A stretch of DNA of 64,000 bases, from NCBI GenBank assembly GCA_033439685.1, contig JAUEDM010000005.1:620001-684000 (forward strand), given 5' to 3'. The position numbers and the translations under genes are program-made. Origin of the DNA: Apodospora peruviana (Eukaryota > Ascomycota > Sordariomycetes > Sordariales > Lasiosphaeriaceae). The notes beneath the pieces were generated by a model. The model searched no databases and was not told the DNA's origin. It saw nothing but the letters and a program-made list of their open reading frames with translations. Shown piece by piece: positions 22,857 through 32,732 of the stretch (the first letter of the stretch is position 1; the number at the start of each line of letters is the position of its first letter).

Positions 22857-23528
22857 GCTGAGTGCGATTGTGATGGCAACTTGAGAGTGATAATTGGTAT
22901 GCCAGAGGTTGTGCTGCTTTGTTCTCTTCTCGATGACGATAAGAATACTTATCACAACAAAAGACGGGAAGAGCATCCTAATACTGGTTGTCCCGTGCGA
23001 CCCCATCGCTGAGAGTTTCGTCCCAACCAGGAGCCAACAGCGTTCGTTCATGTTGTTGCACGGGGCGACTTGGAGTTGTGATCCAAACTTTCCACCAGCC
23101 CGTGCCCCCGATACACCAAACTGCCCCTGAACTGCTCACTCGCACCGAAGCGGCTTCTTCGGACGTCTAAAACGTCTGAGAGCCAACTTTCTCCGGCCGG
23201 TCCGTCGATCCCTAGGAACTCGACTTGTTAATCACTGCAATAGCTTCACTACTTTGACTGGATTCGTTTAGTCCAGTTCTGATCTGAGTGGTCGAAAGAA
23301 GTTCGCGCGGGGTCCCCGGGAATTCGCCAGTTTTGGACTTGACGTTCCATTTTCGTCATTTCTCGAGTACCGCCTGCCTGGGGGACATCTCCCTCTCAAT
23401 GTCACTACTACTTCTGGTGCTTCGAACCCTCTTACCTTCCACAATTTTTCACTCTCACCACCTTTCGCCGTCCACGCCAATCATCAATCATCTCATCCTC
23501 ACTTTTTCTCATCTGTAAACCCAAAACC
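22857..23528. other. divergent promoter region between the SnoaL-like and NmrA-like genes
   Basis: If the SnoaL-like start at 22856 is right, about 670 bases separate the two divergent genes. The part adjacent to 23529 is pyrimidine-rich with CTCATCTG and CCAAAACC before the ATG. No RNA gene or repeat was seen. Confidence 0.4.
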
Positions 23529-24512
23529 ATGTCCACACAGGAACCACTCTCGGACATGTCGGTCAAAGCCATCCTCGTCACAGGCGCCACAGGCAAGCAA
23601 GGTGGCGCCGTCGTCGACGCGCTACTCGACTCCAACGCCAACCACGGCACCGGCTACACTATCCTGGCAGTGACCCGCGACGCCTCATCCACCAGCGCCC
23701 AGCGGCTAGCCGCAAAGTCGCCAGGCGTCATCGAGCTCGTGCAGGGCAACCTCGATAATGTCCAGGCTCTCTTCGAAGAAGCACGCCGCGTCAACGACGG
23801 CTACCCCATCTGGGGAGTCTATTCCGTCCAGGTGTCCCTGGGTCCTGGCGTCACCCGCGATAGCGAGATCAAGCAAGGCACCGCGCTAATCGACGCCTCC
23901 ATCGCCGCGGGCGTCAAGCACTTCGTCTACAGCAGCATCGAGCGCGGCGGCGACGACAAGTCGTGGGACACTCAGACGCCGATCCCGCATTTCCAGTCCA
24001 AGTACCAGATCGAGCGTCACCTGCGCGACGCGACGGCCAACGGCAAATCGTCGATGGGATGGACGATCCTGCGGCCTGTCGCGTTCATGGATAACCTCGC
24101 CCCCGGGATGCCTACCAAGGTCTTCCTGGCCGCGCTCCGCAACTACTTGGGAGAGAATGATAAGAAGCTGCAGTGGGTTGCGACATCGGATATCGGCGTG
24201 TTCGTGGCCAAGGCGTTTGACAACCCGGAGGAGTGGGAGGGACGAGCTGTGGGTCTGGCGGGGGATGAGTTGACCTTTGACGAGCTGAGCCGGGCATTCA
24301 CACGCGTTACGGGGCATCCAGCACCGGTGAGCTACGGAATCTTGGGGATCGTGCTCACATATTTGGTCAAGGAGATGGGGCTGATGATCGGTTGGTTCGC
24401 GTCGGACGGGTACGGGGCCGATATCGCGGCGTGCAGGAGGGAGTATCCGGAACTGCTCAACATGGAGCAGTGGCTGGCCAAGAAGAGCCCGTTTGCCACT
24501 GCTGCTAAATAG
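23529..24512 (+). CDS. NmrA-like NAD(P)-binding protein (atypical short-chain reductase)
   Basis: An intronless frame of 327 residues. The N-terminus has VKAILVTGATGKQGGAVVDA, the GxxGxxG dinucleotide fingerprint of the NmrA subgroup. Later come VELVQGNLDN-type and VKHFVYSSIERGG segments, then SKYQIERHLRD and WTILRPVAFMDNLAPG, all characteristic of NmrA/HSCARG proteins. The canonical YxxxK of classical SDRs is replaced by the HFQSKYQIE context usual in NmrA proteins, many of which sense NAD(P) rather than catalyse. Cytosolic or nuclear location is expected. It could be a redox sensor or a reductase of the neighbouring oxidative gene group. Confidence 0.9.
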   Translation: MSTQEPLSDMSVKAILVTGATGKQGGAVVDALLDSNANHGTGYTILAVTRDASSTSAQRLAAKSPGVIELVQGNLDNVQALFEEARRVNDGYPIWGVYSVQVSLGPGVTRDSEIKQGTALIDASIAAGVKHFVYSSIERGGDDKSWDTQTPIPHFQSKYQIERHLRDATANGKSSMGWTILRPVAFMDNLAPGMPTKVFLAALRNYLGENDKKLQWVATSDIGVFVAKAFDNPEEWEGRAVGLAGDELTFDELSRAFTRVTGHPAPVSYGILGIVLTYLVKEMGLMIGWFASDGYGADIAACRREYPELLNMEQWLAKKSPFATAAK

Positions 24513-25824
24513 ATTGGTCGCTGATTTGGGGAAGTACGTAACTAGCTTACTATTCAGCATCTCGGTTGTGGTATGGCGAATACCTGCCTTATATCAGAAG
24601 GACTATTTGCTTTCTTTCACACTTAGCTTGCCTCGCCTCAAATGTGCAGGACCTCAGGCATGGAGTCCTGAAGAAAAAAAGAAGGGTATCTGGTAGCAGC
24701 CAAATTATCAGCAAAATTTTCTCCGGATTAATTCTGTACATTGTTTTTGTTAAGGTGAGGAGGAACTGAACGTCGAGACGAGGACAGTTGGATCCACATA
24801 TGAAAGACGGGAGACCCCTGCTGAAGCGGCTCCCAAACCGAGCCAATCAAGTGGCTGGCCACCAGCGAAAGGGGGAAGTGGGGTGTTCCAGAGTAGCTCA
24901 GGGGTAAAGAGGAACGACGACATCTATCCAAAGTCCAGAACGCATGAAAATTCGTGGCTGGTTTTTTCGTCCCATATCTTTCGGACAAATTTGGAAGGCG
25001 GGTAGGGAAGAAGACTCTTCGCAACCGACACAATGCATATATTACTTCGATGCTTGGTCCCTGGACCGGCGGTGAATAAAGAGGCCAAGAAGAATCCGCA
25101 AGGACGGGACAGAAAACAAAAAGAAAAGAATAGAGTGCCAGATGACGAATAGCGCTTATTGATGACTGGGTCTTCATTCTCGATCTCCGCGAGTCTTGTG
25201 TATTGAATTACTGCAAGGGATAAAGCGGACCGATGTTAAGTGTAATTATATTAACCTCGGGGGTGCCGATTCCTGAGCTGGCTTGTAGAGTGCCATGGTA
25301 CGAGGTAGAACACGCCAGTATCGTTAGGAGGACTACTCATTGACTGCCATGCTGCAGACGCTTTAGACATAAAGCTTGTTCAGAAAATTTCCCGCTACTC
25401 ATCCGTCTTCCTAATTTGTTTATGTTATTGGTTGCATGTGTTTGTACAAGCGATTACATTTCGGCGTTGGATAGTAACCAACTTTCACCACTATTCCAAA
25501 ATAGCGCAGTTATTATTTCACAACGGACCAACATGCCTCGGGGGATTTGTATAATCCTCAACCACTGTGGGCTGATGAGCCGGCGCGGGTAGGCGGTTTG
25601 GAACGGCTTTTCTCGGTGCGAAGAGTCGGCGGCGGTGCGGTGCGGGCTTCAGTTGCTCAGGCAGGGCGTCACCTAGATGGTCTTGAGGTTGCTCATCAGT
25701 GGCAGACTCCCCAGCAGCGGCAGCCACTGTGGCCATTGTTCAGTGGTGACATGTCGTCATGATCAAGTGCGTTGAAATCATCTCCGTGTGGTACAACGCG
25801 CCATCCCTTCTTTAAGGGGGTTAA
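24513..25824. other. intergenic region
   Basis: No intact gene is seen. Minus-strand coding-like composition near 25518-25736 (Ala/Pro/Arg-rich) may be debris downstream of the helicase relic. A GTAGCTCAGGGGTAAAGAG string at about 24891 looks tRNA-like but has no matching arms. Confidence 0.4.
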
Positions 25825-26157
25825 AAACCCAGGTATATTCATCCCCATACCTAACGAAATAGTTGCCAGAACGATGCGTCAGTCTGTATCGCCGGCGAGG
25901 TTGTTGAATATGATGTCCTTGTCGGCATCACGTACATCCATGTCTGCATCGTATTTCTGAACAATTCGGTGAGCGAACTCCTTACCATAAACGCCGGAAG
26001 TCGTTAATGTAGTTGCGAACGAGGGCGTAGAATACGATAGAGATCTCTGGACGGTGATAGAAGTCCGAATAAAGGCGAGTTGTTGTCGATCGAAGCCTGC
26101 ATGCTTGAGGACATACGCTTGATTGTCACGGTCTAGGGTGCCGTACAGCCAAGCCAC
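25825..26157 (-). pseudogene. relic of a RecQ-type (telomere-linked/mobile) DNA helicase
   Basis: On the minus strand the frame reads AHRIVQKYDADMDVRDADKD, then IIFNNLAGDTD, an in-frame TGA (25879-25881), then RIVLATISLGMGMNIPGF. The last block is helicase motif V (IVLATxSLGMGxNIP) of RecQ/DEAD superfamily-2 enzymes. The spacing from HRIVQKYDA fits RecQ-like helicases of fungal subtelomeric or repeated elements. The stop sits exactly where an Arg would be expected before the conserved RI, so CGA to TGA explains it. Helicase motifs upstream of this fragment are not recognisable. Such relics are typical of decayed telomere-linked helicase genes or helicase-bearing transposons. Confidence 0.5.
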
Positions 26158-26893
26158 GGCACCGAACGAGGCACCAGTGACCGTAGACTGTGTAGATATG
26201 TAAACTCAGGCCGGAAATCTCTCCATTCCACGTGGAGGCTGGCTTGCCAGCCACACACCGCGCCACGCCAAATTTACACTGGTCTGAGATTCTGAGATAG
26301 CCTTCAATACTGTAGCAGAGTAAATTCTACGTCGTAAGAATGGACACAAGACTTCGGATGGAAGCTGTCGACAATATTCGCAGAGGACAACCGCCTAGTG
26401 AGCCAATAGAATCGCCGAGCTCACGTTCTTGTACGCGAAGGCAGTCCCCACGAGATGGCGCCACAATGCTAACTGTCGAGATGACTTCAGACGACAATAG
26501 CAGCGGAAGACAACCTCAGGTTGACCTGTTAAACCCATACTTTCCCATTGACAGATTGGCCCGTGCTCCCCTTCACGACTGGGGAGGATAAATTCTGCCG
26601 AGCACTTCATTCCCTTTCCGAAAATTATTCTTTCCCGCATCGCAAAAAGCAATCCGAGACCCGACCGAGATATTGACCTCGACGATTTTTTAACCTCTCT
26701 TTTTCTGTAATTATCGACCATCGCCAATCTAGCAAACCAGCTTTCTCTCCCTCTCCGCCCTCTCCTCGACAACCCGGTAAGCCCCTTGCCCATCACTCAC
26801 GTCCACCTCACTTACTAACACAGATTTCTTGCCTCAGAGCCAGGCTCATACATCGGCAAGCAAACTTGTCGACAAGAAGACCCATTGGCATCA
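26158..26893. other. intergenic, promoter and 5' UTR of the 2EXR-type gene
   Basis: No gene is seen. A probable 5' UTR intron lies at 26777-26823 (GTAAGC...ACACAG). Its donor, its acceptor and a CTTACTAACA branch-like site are all present. Confidence 0.4.
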
Positions 26894-28453
26894 ATGGGAA
26901 CTACCAGCTCCATCGCCTCCGGGCCTTCCCGTGCCGCCGCCGAGGCGGCCAACACAACCACCACCACCTGGGCCGGCTCTAAGCGCAAGACTGAGGCCGT
27001 CGTCGGCGACGACGACGTGTCCGAAGACGCCAAGCGTTGCAAGCTGTCGACGGAGGAGGCCGGCCCGGTGGCTTCCGTTCTCGGCAGTGCTGCCGTCTCC
27101 GCCGCCGCCGCAGCCACCATCACCACCATCGCCAGCACCAAGCGGAAGGCGGATGCTTCGGCCGATGATGCCGACCCGACCACGACCAAGTGCCTGCGCG
27201 CCGGGTCTCCTGCCGCCCCCGCCACCAGCCTCTTTAGCAACTTCTTCCGGGGTGCCAGCCTCTTCGGGCGTCCCACAGTGGTCGGTGGTACCAGAAAGCG
27301 CTGGGCCGACCTCGACCTGGCCGACGCCACCGATGCCAAGCGCGTCAAGATCACTGCTTCCGCGACCGAAACGGCCACTCTCGCCTCCCCGGTCGACGCT
27401 GCCGTCGACAACTCCATGGACCTGGTGGCATACGTTCCTCCTGCGACCGAGACCAAGCAACCGGTCACGTTCTTCTCGCTGCCGACCGAGATCCGGATGA
27501 TGGTGTACGGGTACTTACTGGTCGCCGGCGGCGGCGGCCCCCACAAGATGGTGCCCATCATGCCGCTCGCCACTCAGCGCCTTGTGCACCAACCCGGCAC
27601 CAAGTTCCCGCAGCGCACCGTCACCGCCCTGCTTCAGGCCAACAAGCTCATCTACAACGAGGCCTGTGGCTATCTGATGCAGTACAATGTCTTCCGGCTC
27701 TCGCTCCGCCACCACCGCCCGTGGATCAACTCGCTCTCGCGCCCGACGGCGGCGGCGATCCGCCACGTCACCATCGAGTGCGACGGCAAAGCTCGCCACG
27801 GCCCGAATAACCTCACCATGATGATGAACACGCTCCGTAAGCGTTGCTCGGCCGATCTGCGGTCCATCACCTTCAAGTTCAACTGGAGCATATCTAATGA
27901 CGAATCGATGAAGTTGTTGTTGTTGCCGGAGATGGCTCGGGGCTGGGCCAAGTTCAAGGAGCTGCAGATCATCACGGTCGAGATGACCAGCGATCTCACC
28001 AACGCCCAGCGACTTGAGGATGAGCTTGAGAAACGAGAGTACTCGCAGCTGTGCCATGACAGCAAGGCACGTGTCAAAGGTAGACTGATGCGTCTCTGGC
28101 GCAAAGACAAGCTTGGCAAGTTCTGGCTTGATATCCAGCCAAATCCGAAGTGGAACAAGGGCGTGGAGAATCATGAGCGCAGAATGCAGAAGAAGAAGGA
28201 AGATCTTGAGAAGAAGGAGCAGCTTAAGAAGAAGTTGCAGGCCAAGACGGCAGAGAAGCAGCAGCCGACCGACGATGAACTTGAAAAGGAGGCGAAGAAG
28301 ATTGCGGCCGCGGCAAAGGAGGCTAAGAAGACGTTCTGGGACAAGTGCGTTCGCTTGATGGCGCCTCCTCCTAGAGAAAGAGAGATGGATAAGGGCTGGG
28401 AGGAATACTGGTCCGACGCCAGCAGCCGCATGTGGCTTTACCCTATCCCTTGA
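26894..28453 (+). CDS. 2EXR/F-box-like domain protein with basic coiled-coil tail
   Basis: An intronless frame of 519 residues from MGTTSSIASG. Residues 1-185 are Ala/Thr-rich and contain repeated KRK or KR-type patches (GSKRKTE, STKRKADA, TRKRWADL, AKRVKI), likely nuclear signals. Residues about 190-260 begin TFFSLPTEIRMMVYGYLL, the F-box/2EXR-type motif (F..LP.EIR..IY..L) of many fungal proteins. This is followed by VTALLQANKLIYNEACGYL and FRLSLRHHRPWI, matching the usual continuation (LL..NK.IY.EA..YL). Residues about 425-490 form a Lys/Glu coiled coil (RMQKKKEDLEKKEQLKKKLQ). The F-box-like part suggests a substrate adaptor, though many 2EXR proteins lack evidence of SCF binding. A tandem minisatellite starts about 60 bases after the stop. 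Confidence 0.8.
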   Translation: MGTTSSIASGPSRAAAEAANTTTTTWAGSKRKTEAVVGDDDVSEDAKRCKLSTEEAGPVASVLGSAAVSAAAAATITTIASTKRKADASADDADPTTTKCLRAGSPAAPATSLFSNFFRGASLFGRPTVVGGTRKRWADLDLADATDAKRVKITASATETATLASPVDAAVDNSMDLVAYVPPATETKQPVTFFSLPTEIRMMVYGYLLVAGGGGPHKMVPIMPLATQRLVHQPGTKFPQRTVTALLQANKLIYNEACGYLMQYNVFRLSLRHHRPWINSLSRPTAAAIRHVTIECDGKARHGPNNLTMMMNTLRKRCSADLRSITFKFNWSISNDESMKLLLLPEMARGWAKFKELQIITVEMTSDLTNAQRLEDELEKREYSQLCHDSKARVKGRLMRLWRKDKLGKFWLDIQPNPKWNKGVENHERRMQKKKEDLEKKEQLKKKLQAKTAEKQQPTDDELEKEAKKIAAAAKEAKKTFWDKCVRLMAPPPREREMDKGWEEYWSDASSRMWLYPIP

Positions 28454-28515
28454 ACGACGACCGGCATAATCACCAACCCAATCTGGTGATCTGGAGCTGG
28501 ATTACACGCCTATAC

Positions 28516-28823
28516 CAAAAGTCGGTTTGCGTGTCGTGGCCGCCGGTTAGGGGTGCTTCTCTTCCACAACTGGTGTGTTTAGGCGTCAGTCAGGATGTTC
28601 GCAAGTCAAAAATCGGTGTATTTGGGGGCCCGGAGAGGTAGTTCGGATGTCAAAGATCGGTGTGTTTGGGCGTTTGTGAGGAGTGTGCTTTCTTCAAACC
28701 TTGGTGTCTTTTGAGCGCGCGGTGAGGAGATGCTTACTCAAAATTTGGCGTGTTTGGGTCCTGATGAGGAGGCTGCTCAACAAAAATTGGTGTGTCTGGG
28801 TGGTGGTTATGAGTTATATATAC
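28516..28823 (+). repeat. imperfect ~44-bp tandem repeat (minisatellite), about seven units
   Basis: Units start at 28516, 28565, 28607, 28651, 28695, 28739 and 28781, with spacings of 49, 42, 44, 44, 44 and 42 bases. Each opens with a form of CAAAAATTGGTGTGTTTGGG and continues with a G-rich part such as TGATGAGGAG. The strand is markedly G/T-rich. The array starts 62 bases after the stop codon of the preceding gene, so it is probably in its 3' UTR or terminator region. Confidence 0.8.
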
Positions 28824-29528
28824 CCCGCGTGTGCTTGTGTGTTGATCCTGATGGACATGGCTACGGGTCGGTTTTCTTTGGTGTGGGCGTGTGTCTGGAG
28901 GATGCTATCTGCAGAAAGATCCGTTTCTTATTGCTCGCCGGTCTGGATTTCCTTTTCTTGTTTGTAAGAGTCAGATACCCCCATTTGCAATGCTTGCTTG
29001 ACCTCAATAGAGTGTTTCTCGATTTTTCTGGTACTTTTTTGTCCGTCAAAAACCGTGTGATCTGTGCCATCATGTCTGCCAGTGTTGGTGAGCTTGCCGC
29101 CTTTCGTGTGTGGAATGGTACACTTGAGTCGATTTGACCACGTCACCGTGAGTCTTCATGTTCAACGTCGTTCCCGTCATCAAGTCGCCACTGTGGAAGT
29201 TGCCTTTCTCGTTGGGATCGTGCCTCCGAGAGAGAATCTGAGAGAGAAGGAGGTTGCCTGATCCCCGGCTGTGGTGGGCTCGGTTCCTCCTTCCTCGGGA
29301 GAGATCCGCCCGGCTTCCGCCGCTTCTTCCTTCCATACTTGCTCCAAGAATCATCCCACCAAGTGATCCATAAAGGGACCATAATTTATCCTGGATTAAG
29401 GTCCAGTCGTCATCATGAAAAGCCAAGTCCACCTAACAGATTTGCGAATACCTTGCAGCCCTTGCTTGCTTCAAACAACTCCACCACTCGCTCCTCTACC
29501 AAACCAGACCTGAACCGCCTCCAACAAA
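28824..29528. other. intergenic region
   Basis: About 700 bases without a recognised gene. The last 100 bases are the CA-rich leader of the secreted-protein gene at 29529. Confidence 0.4.
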
Positions 29529-29927
29529 ATGAAACCCGCTTCCTCTTCTCTCATCTCATCCATCCACCTCGTCTTCCTTTTGGGTATAGGAACCAACGCC
29601 GCCGTCCAAATCGGCTGCACCAAAAACAAGATCAACACCACCGAACAGGACGCCGCCGTCCGCGACCTCGGCAACATCTGCGAGACCAAAGGCCCCATTA
29701 CGCAGAGCATGAAGATCTCGTGGACGGCCGGCAAGGTGCGCGCCTACGCGTGCAACTATTCCATGGCTAGCCCGAACCCGTGCACGACGGCAGAAATCGA
29801 GGCGGCGCTGTGTCAGGTCAGAGCGCTGTGCGGGGACGGGATGAGCGGGTGGTGGTACGACAGCGACTGGCTGAAGGGATACGGGATTGAGGCGCTTCAT
29901 GTGGATTGGTGTGCTAGTATTGACTGA
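29529..29927 (+). CDS. small secreted cysteine-containing protein
   Basis: An intronless frame of 132 residues. The N-terminus is a signal peptide (SSLISSIHLVFLLGIGTNAA). The mature part, about 107 residues, contains seven cysteines: IGCTK, NICET, YACNY, PNPCT, ALCQV, ALCGD and VDWCA. Two short conserved-looking blocks stand out, ISWTAGKVRAYACNYS and GWWYDSDWLKGYGIEALHVD. The size, cysteine content and secretion signal match fungal effector-like or antimicrobial proteins. I do not recognise a named family, and an odd number of cysteines leaves one unpaired or used for dimerisation. Confidence 0.7.
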   Translation: MKPASSSLISSIHLVFLLGIGTNAAVQIGCTKNKINTTEQDAAVRDLGNICETKGPITQSMKISWTAGKVRAYACNYSMASPNPCTTAEIEAALCQVRALCGDGMSGWWYDSDWLKGYGIEALHVDWCASID

Positions 29928-30320
29928 ATGGGTGTCTATCTGCCCCTTCTGGTTTTCCTGACAACGAGCTACCTAAGGTAGGCTGGATGTACAAGGGAGA
30001 CGGCGAAGGAAGCAAACAGAGACCAGACATGATACAAGACAGACATTCATTCTTCAGGCGCAAACTGTCATCCCGGGTTTGGTTAAAGGAACAATCTGAT
30101 GAGAAAGGTCTACTCTAAGGAATTCCATTATTACAACAGTGATAGTACCGTCCTACCTATTAACACAAATACAATTCTCTTTTCCCACTAAACAACCAAA
30201 GTCGCCGGTACCCGGGCTTTTGTAATGCCTGATTATCCCCAACTCCGAACTCCCGCCCAAACAACTCATTTACTCAAACAGCGACACCCTCTTGTGTCTA
30301 TGCCCGGCAAGTCGGCGAGC
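29928..30320. other. convergent intergenic region
   Basis: This holds the 3' ends of two opposing genes. Nothing else was recognised. Confidence 0.4.
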
Positions 30321-31472
30321 TCAAGCCTTGAAGATATCCCTCAACGTCTCACAACACTCCTTATACAACACCTCCGAGTTTGCCGCCGGCTTGAGCGGAT
30401 CAGGCGACTTGTCCCAGCCGTGCGGCACCCCAGGTATCATCTTGTACCTCACATTCTTGCTGATGGGCGGGGCACCTAACCTCTTGGCCAGCTCCTCGCC
30501 CTCGCGCAGCAGCATGTCCCACTCGCAAGTATAAAACACCACATCCTGCGGGATGCTTTCGGCCAGCTGCGCGTCGCTCGCCTTGCTCGGCGAGAGGAAC
30601 GGATCCGACAGATCCAGATCGGCCGGATACAGATACGAGGCGTCGAACAGCGTCGTCAGCGCCGGCGGGAGGGTCTGGTCGGGCCGGATGGCCGTCAGCC
30701 GACGCTCGGCGCGCGACAGCGTGTAGTCGGTAATCGGGTACCACGTGGCGATGGCGCGGATGCGGTGCTCGGGGAGCGGCATGCTGAGGGTTTTGATGTG
30801 GGCGGTCAGGCGCATCGGGCAGGTTATTGCGATGTTTCCACCTGCCGAAAAGCCCGACGTGGCTAGCTTCGTCGGATCGATGTTGTACTCGGCCGCGTGG
30901 TTGATCAGGTACAGCAATGCGTCCGCGCCGTCGTCCACCGCAATAGGGAAGGGCCAATCGGGCGCGAGGCGGTAGTCGACAGAGATGAAGAGGGCATCGC
31001 ACGTTTCGAGGACGAACCGGGCGAACCGGGCGTCGTCGGTTGCGTTGCCGAGGGTGAAGCCGCCGCCGTGGAAGTTGACGATGGCGGGGTACTTTTTGCC
31101 GGCCTTCTTGCCATCCTGGTACTTCTTGGGGGTGTAAAAGTGCAGCGTGAACTTGCCCTTGGACTTGGAGATGGTCGACGGGATGGACTTGGTGAAGGCG
31201 GGGTTCGGCGGACGCGGAGAGGCGAGGTAGTGTAGCCCCATGCCGATGCACTGCAGCGAGCGCCAGAACCCGGCTGTCATCTTGAGCGAGAAGCGGGATG
31301 GGGCCGAGGGCGCGACATCTTTGGCCTTTTCGGGCTTCTTGACATCGTCGAGGTTCTCAGGAGCGCTACCCGCAGCTATTGCGGGGATGGGGATGCCGTT
31401 TGCTGTTGGTATTTTGGACATGTTGCCGTCTTCTGTGGTGTTTGCGGAACTCTCGGAGTTGTCTAGAGACAT
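30321..31472 (-). CDS. alpha/beta-hydrolase (HSL/fold-3 type), candidate ergosteryl-aspartate hydrolase
   Basis: An intronless frame of 383 residues. A disordered leader of about 60 residues is followed by a hydrophobic patch (FWRSLQCIGMGLHYLAS). The hydrolase core has the oxyanion motif HGGG (residues 135-138, in IVNFHGGGFTLGN), VDYRLAPDWPFP, the nucleophile elbow GFSAGG (Ser209), the acid in YTCEWDMLL (Asp319) and the catalytic His351 in VPHGWD. This is a complete triad of the hormone-sensitive-lipase/acetyl-esterase family. It is transcribed away from the AspRS-DUF2156 gene with about 1.26 kb between starts. From memory, fungi that make ergosteryl-aspartate with ErdS remove the Asp with a dedicated hydrolase, ErdH. 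The divergent pairing makes this gene a candidate for that role, but the family contains many unrelated esterases. Confidence 0.85.
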   Translation of the reverse strand: MSLDNSESSANTTEDGNMSKIPTANGIPIPAIAAGSAPENLDDVKKPEKAKDVAPSAPSRFSLKMTAGFWRSLQCIGMGLHYLASPRPPNPAFTKSIPSTISKSKGKFTLHFYTPKKYQDGKKAGKKYPAIVNFHGGGFTLGNATDDARFARFVLETCDALFISVDYRLAPDWPFPIAVDDGADALLYLINHAAEYNIDPTKLATSGFSAGGNIAITCPMRLTAHIKTLSMPLPEHRIRAIATWYPITDYTLSRAERRLTAIRPDQTLPPALTTLFDASYLYPADLDLSDPFLSPSKASDAQLAESIPQDVVFYTCEWDMLLREGEELAKRLGAPPISKNVRYKMIPGVPHGWDKSPDPLKPAANSEVLYKECCETLRDIFKA

Positions 31473-32732
31473 AGGAAATGGATGCTATAGAGAAAGCAGA
31501 TAATAGTTCTCTTGCGTTCTAATTTACGAATGACGAAACGGGTCACACAAACATGCGGCAACGACAGGGCAGTGTCGGAGAAAATGACAATACAACCTCA
31601 GCGAGGCAGCGTCAAGATGATACAAATTGCAGGTTTCGCTGACAGGTCAAACTTGGGACCGGTATTCCGTAGTCAAGACGACTCGGGTGGTGTGATGTCA
31701 TCAGGGGTCCCGATAACTGCATATTTGGTGGGGTAGGCAGTAGGGGTGCCGGTCTCCAAGCCGGTGTCAGGCATTGAAGCTTTTCTGTTCCTGGGGGAAA
31801 AGTGGGGCCGAGCAAGCCTCCCGCTTTCCGCTGCGTCGTTGCCCCTGTCCCGCCAAGACTTGCGAGGTGCATGTGCAGCAACGGGATCGCGATGTGAAAG
31901 AAAGGGCTTTGCATTTAAAAGAGACAAACTCGCAAGGTCACACAGCTTTCGCCTTCGAGATATTAATATTCATGTTAAGCCGGCACTTTCGGGTCTCGAG
32001 TCATGAAACACGTTGGACGTGGAATGTGCTGTGTAATCCCCGAGAGGCTAAGTTTTGTTGGTCGGCCAATGACCGGATGCTCTGCATGCCGCTGACGTCA
32101 TAGAGTGAACCACAGTCAGCGACCGGTTCGTGACAGCCTTTGGAGGCTGCGATCGCTGCCAGCGGAGCACCTTCTCCGGACGAAGACCGGACTGATGATG
32201 CGCACGTGTGACGGAAAGGGTAATGGCCCAACTGCAAGTTTGGGTTAAAGCTGCTTGACACGGCGATTTCCCATGCCTTGAACCGATGGGCCCGAATCCG
32301 AACCTAGCCAGGGCGTGCCAGGAAGGAACAGGATTGCCCACCGGATCGTCTGGACGCCTTGAACTGCTTTCAGTGCTTTAGCTGCAATTCGGGAACATTC
32401 GGTCAAACGACCTGTCTTTACCTTTTTCCTTGGCCACGCACCGACACCGCACCCCACCCTCCACTGTCATTGTTGACATCCCATTTATTTCCTTTGCTGT
32501 CGCGTAGGTTTGCTTCAAAGCTTTGCTCCACCGTCCTCACTTGCAGTTTTGTCTTTTGCCCTCTTTTTATACTTCTACCTACCGCCTCTTCCTCGAGCTA
32601 TCAGGCTCGTTCTCCACGATCGGCAGACCACACTCAGCGCCCACCCACATCCATACCCACACACCATCTCCAGTTCTGCCATCCTGTCACTACTCCGCGT
32701 TTGACGATCACGTCTCGGCGAACACCACAATC
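31473..32732. other. divergent promoter region between the hydrolase and ErdS genes
   Basis: No gene is seen in 1.26 kb. It contains a CCAAT at 32066-32070, a TGACGTCA palindrome at 32093-32100 and a CACGTG E-box at 32203-32208. A pyrimidine-rich leader precedes ATG 32733. The frame upstream of 32733 stays open to 32523 but has no in-frame ATG. Confidence 0.5.
32093..32100. promoter_or_regulatory. perfect CRE/ATF-type palindrome TGACGTCA
   Basis: TGACGTCA is the classical ATF/CREB-family bZIP site. It lies 640 bases upstream of the ErdS start and 620 bases upstream of the hydrolase start, so it could serve both genes. A CCAAT box lies 23 bases to its left. Binding is inferred from the motif only. 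Confidence 0.45.

Noticed and set aside
24880..24970. tRNA-like string (GTAGCTCAGGGGTAAAGAG)
   Set aside because: It resembles a D-arm, but no matching anticodon arm, T-arm (GGTTCGAATC type) or acceptor pairing can be found.
30400..31251. 283-codon minus-strand open frame inside the hydrolase gene
   Set aside because: It is a shadow frame on the same strand. The hydrolase frame carries HGGG, GFSAGG and the catalytic Asp and His.
32523..32732. N-terminal extension of ErdS
   Set aside because: The frame is open but has no in-frame ATG before 32733, and the translated leader looks like UTR (His/Pro/Ser-rich).
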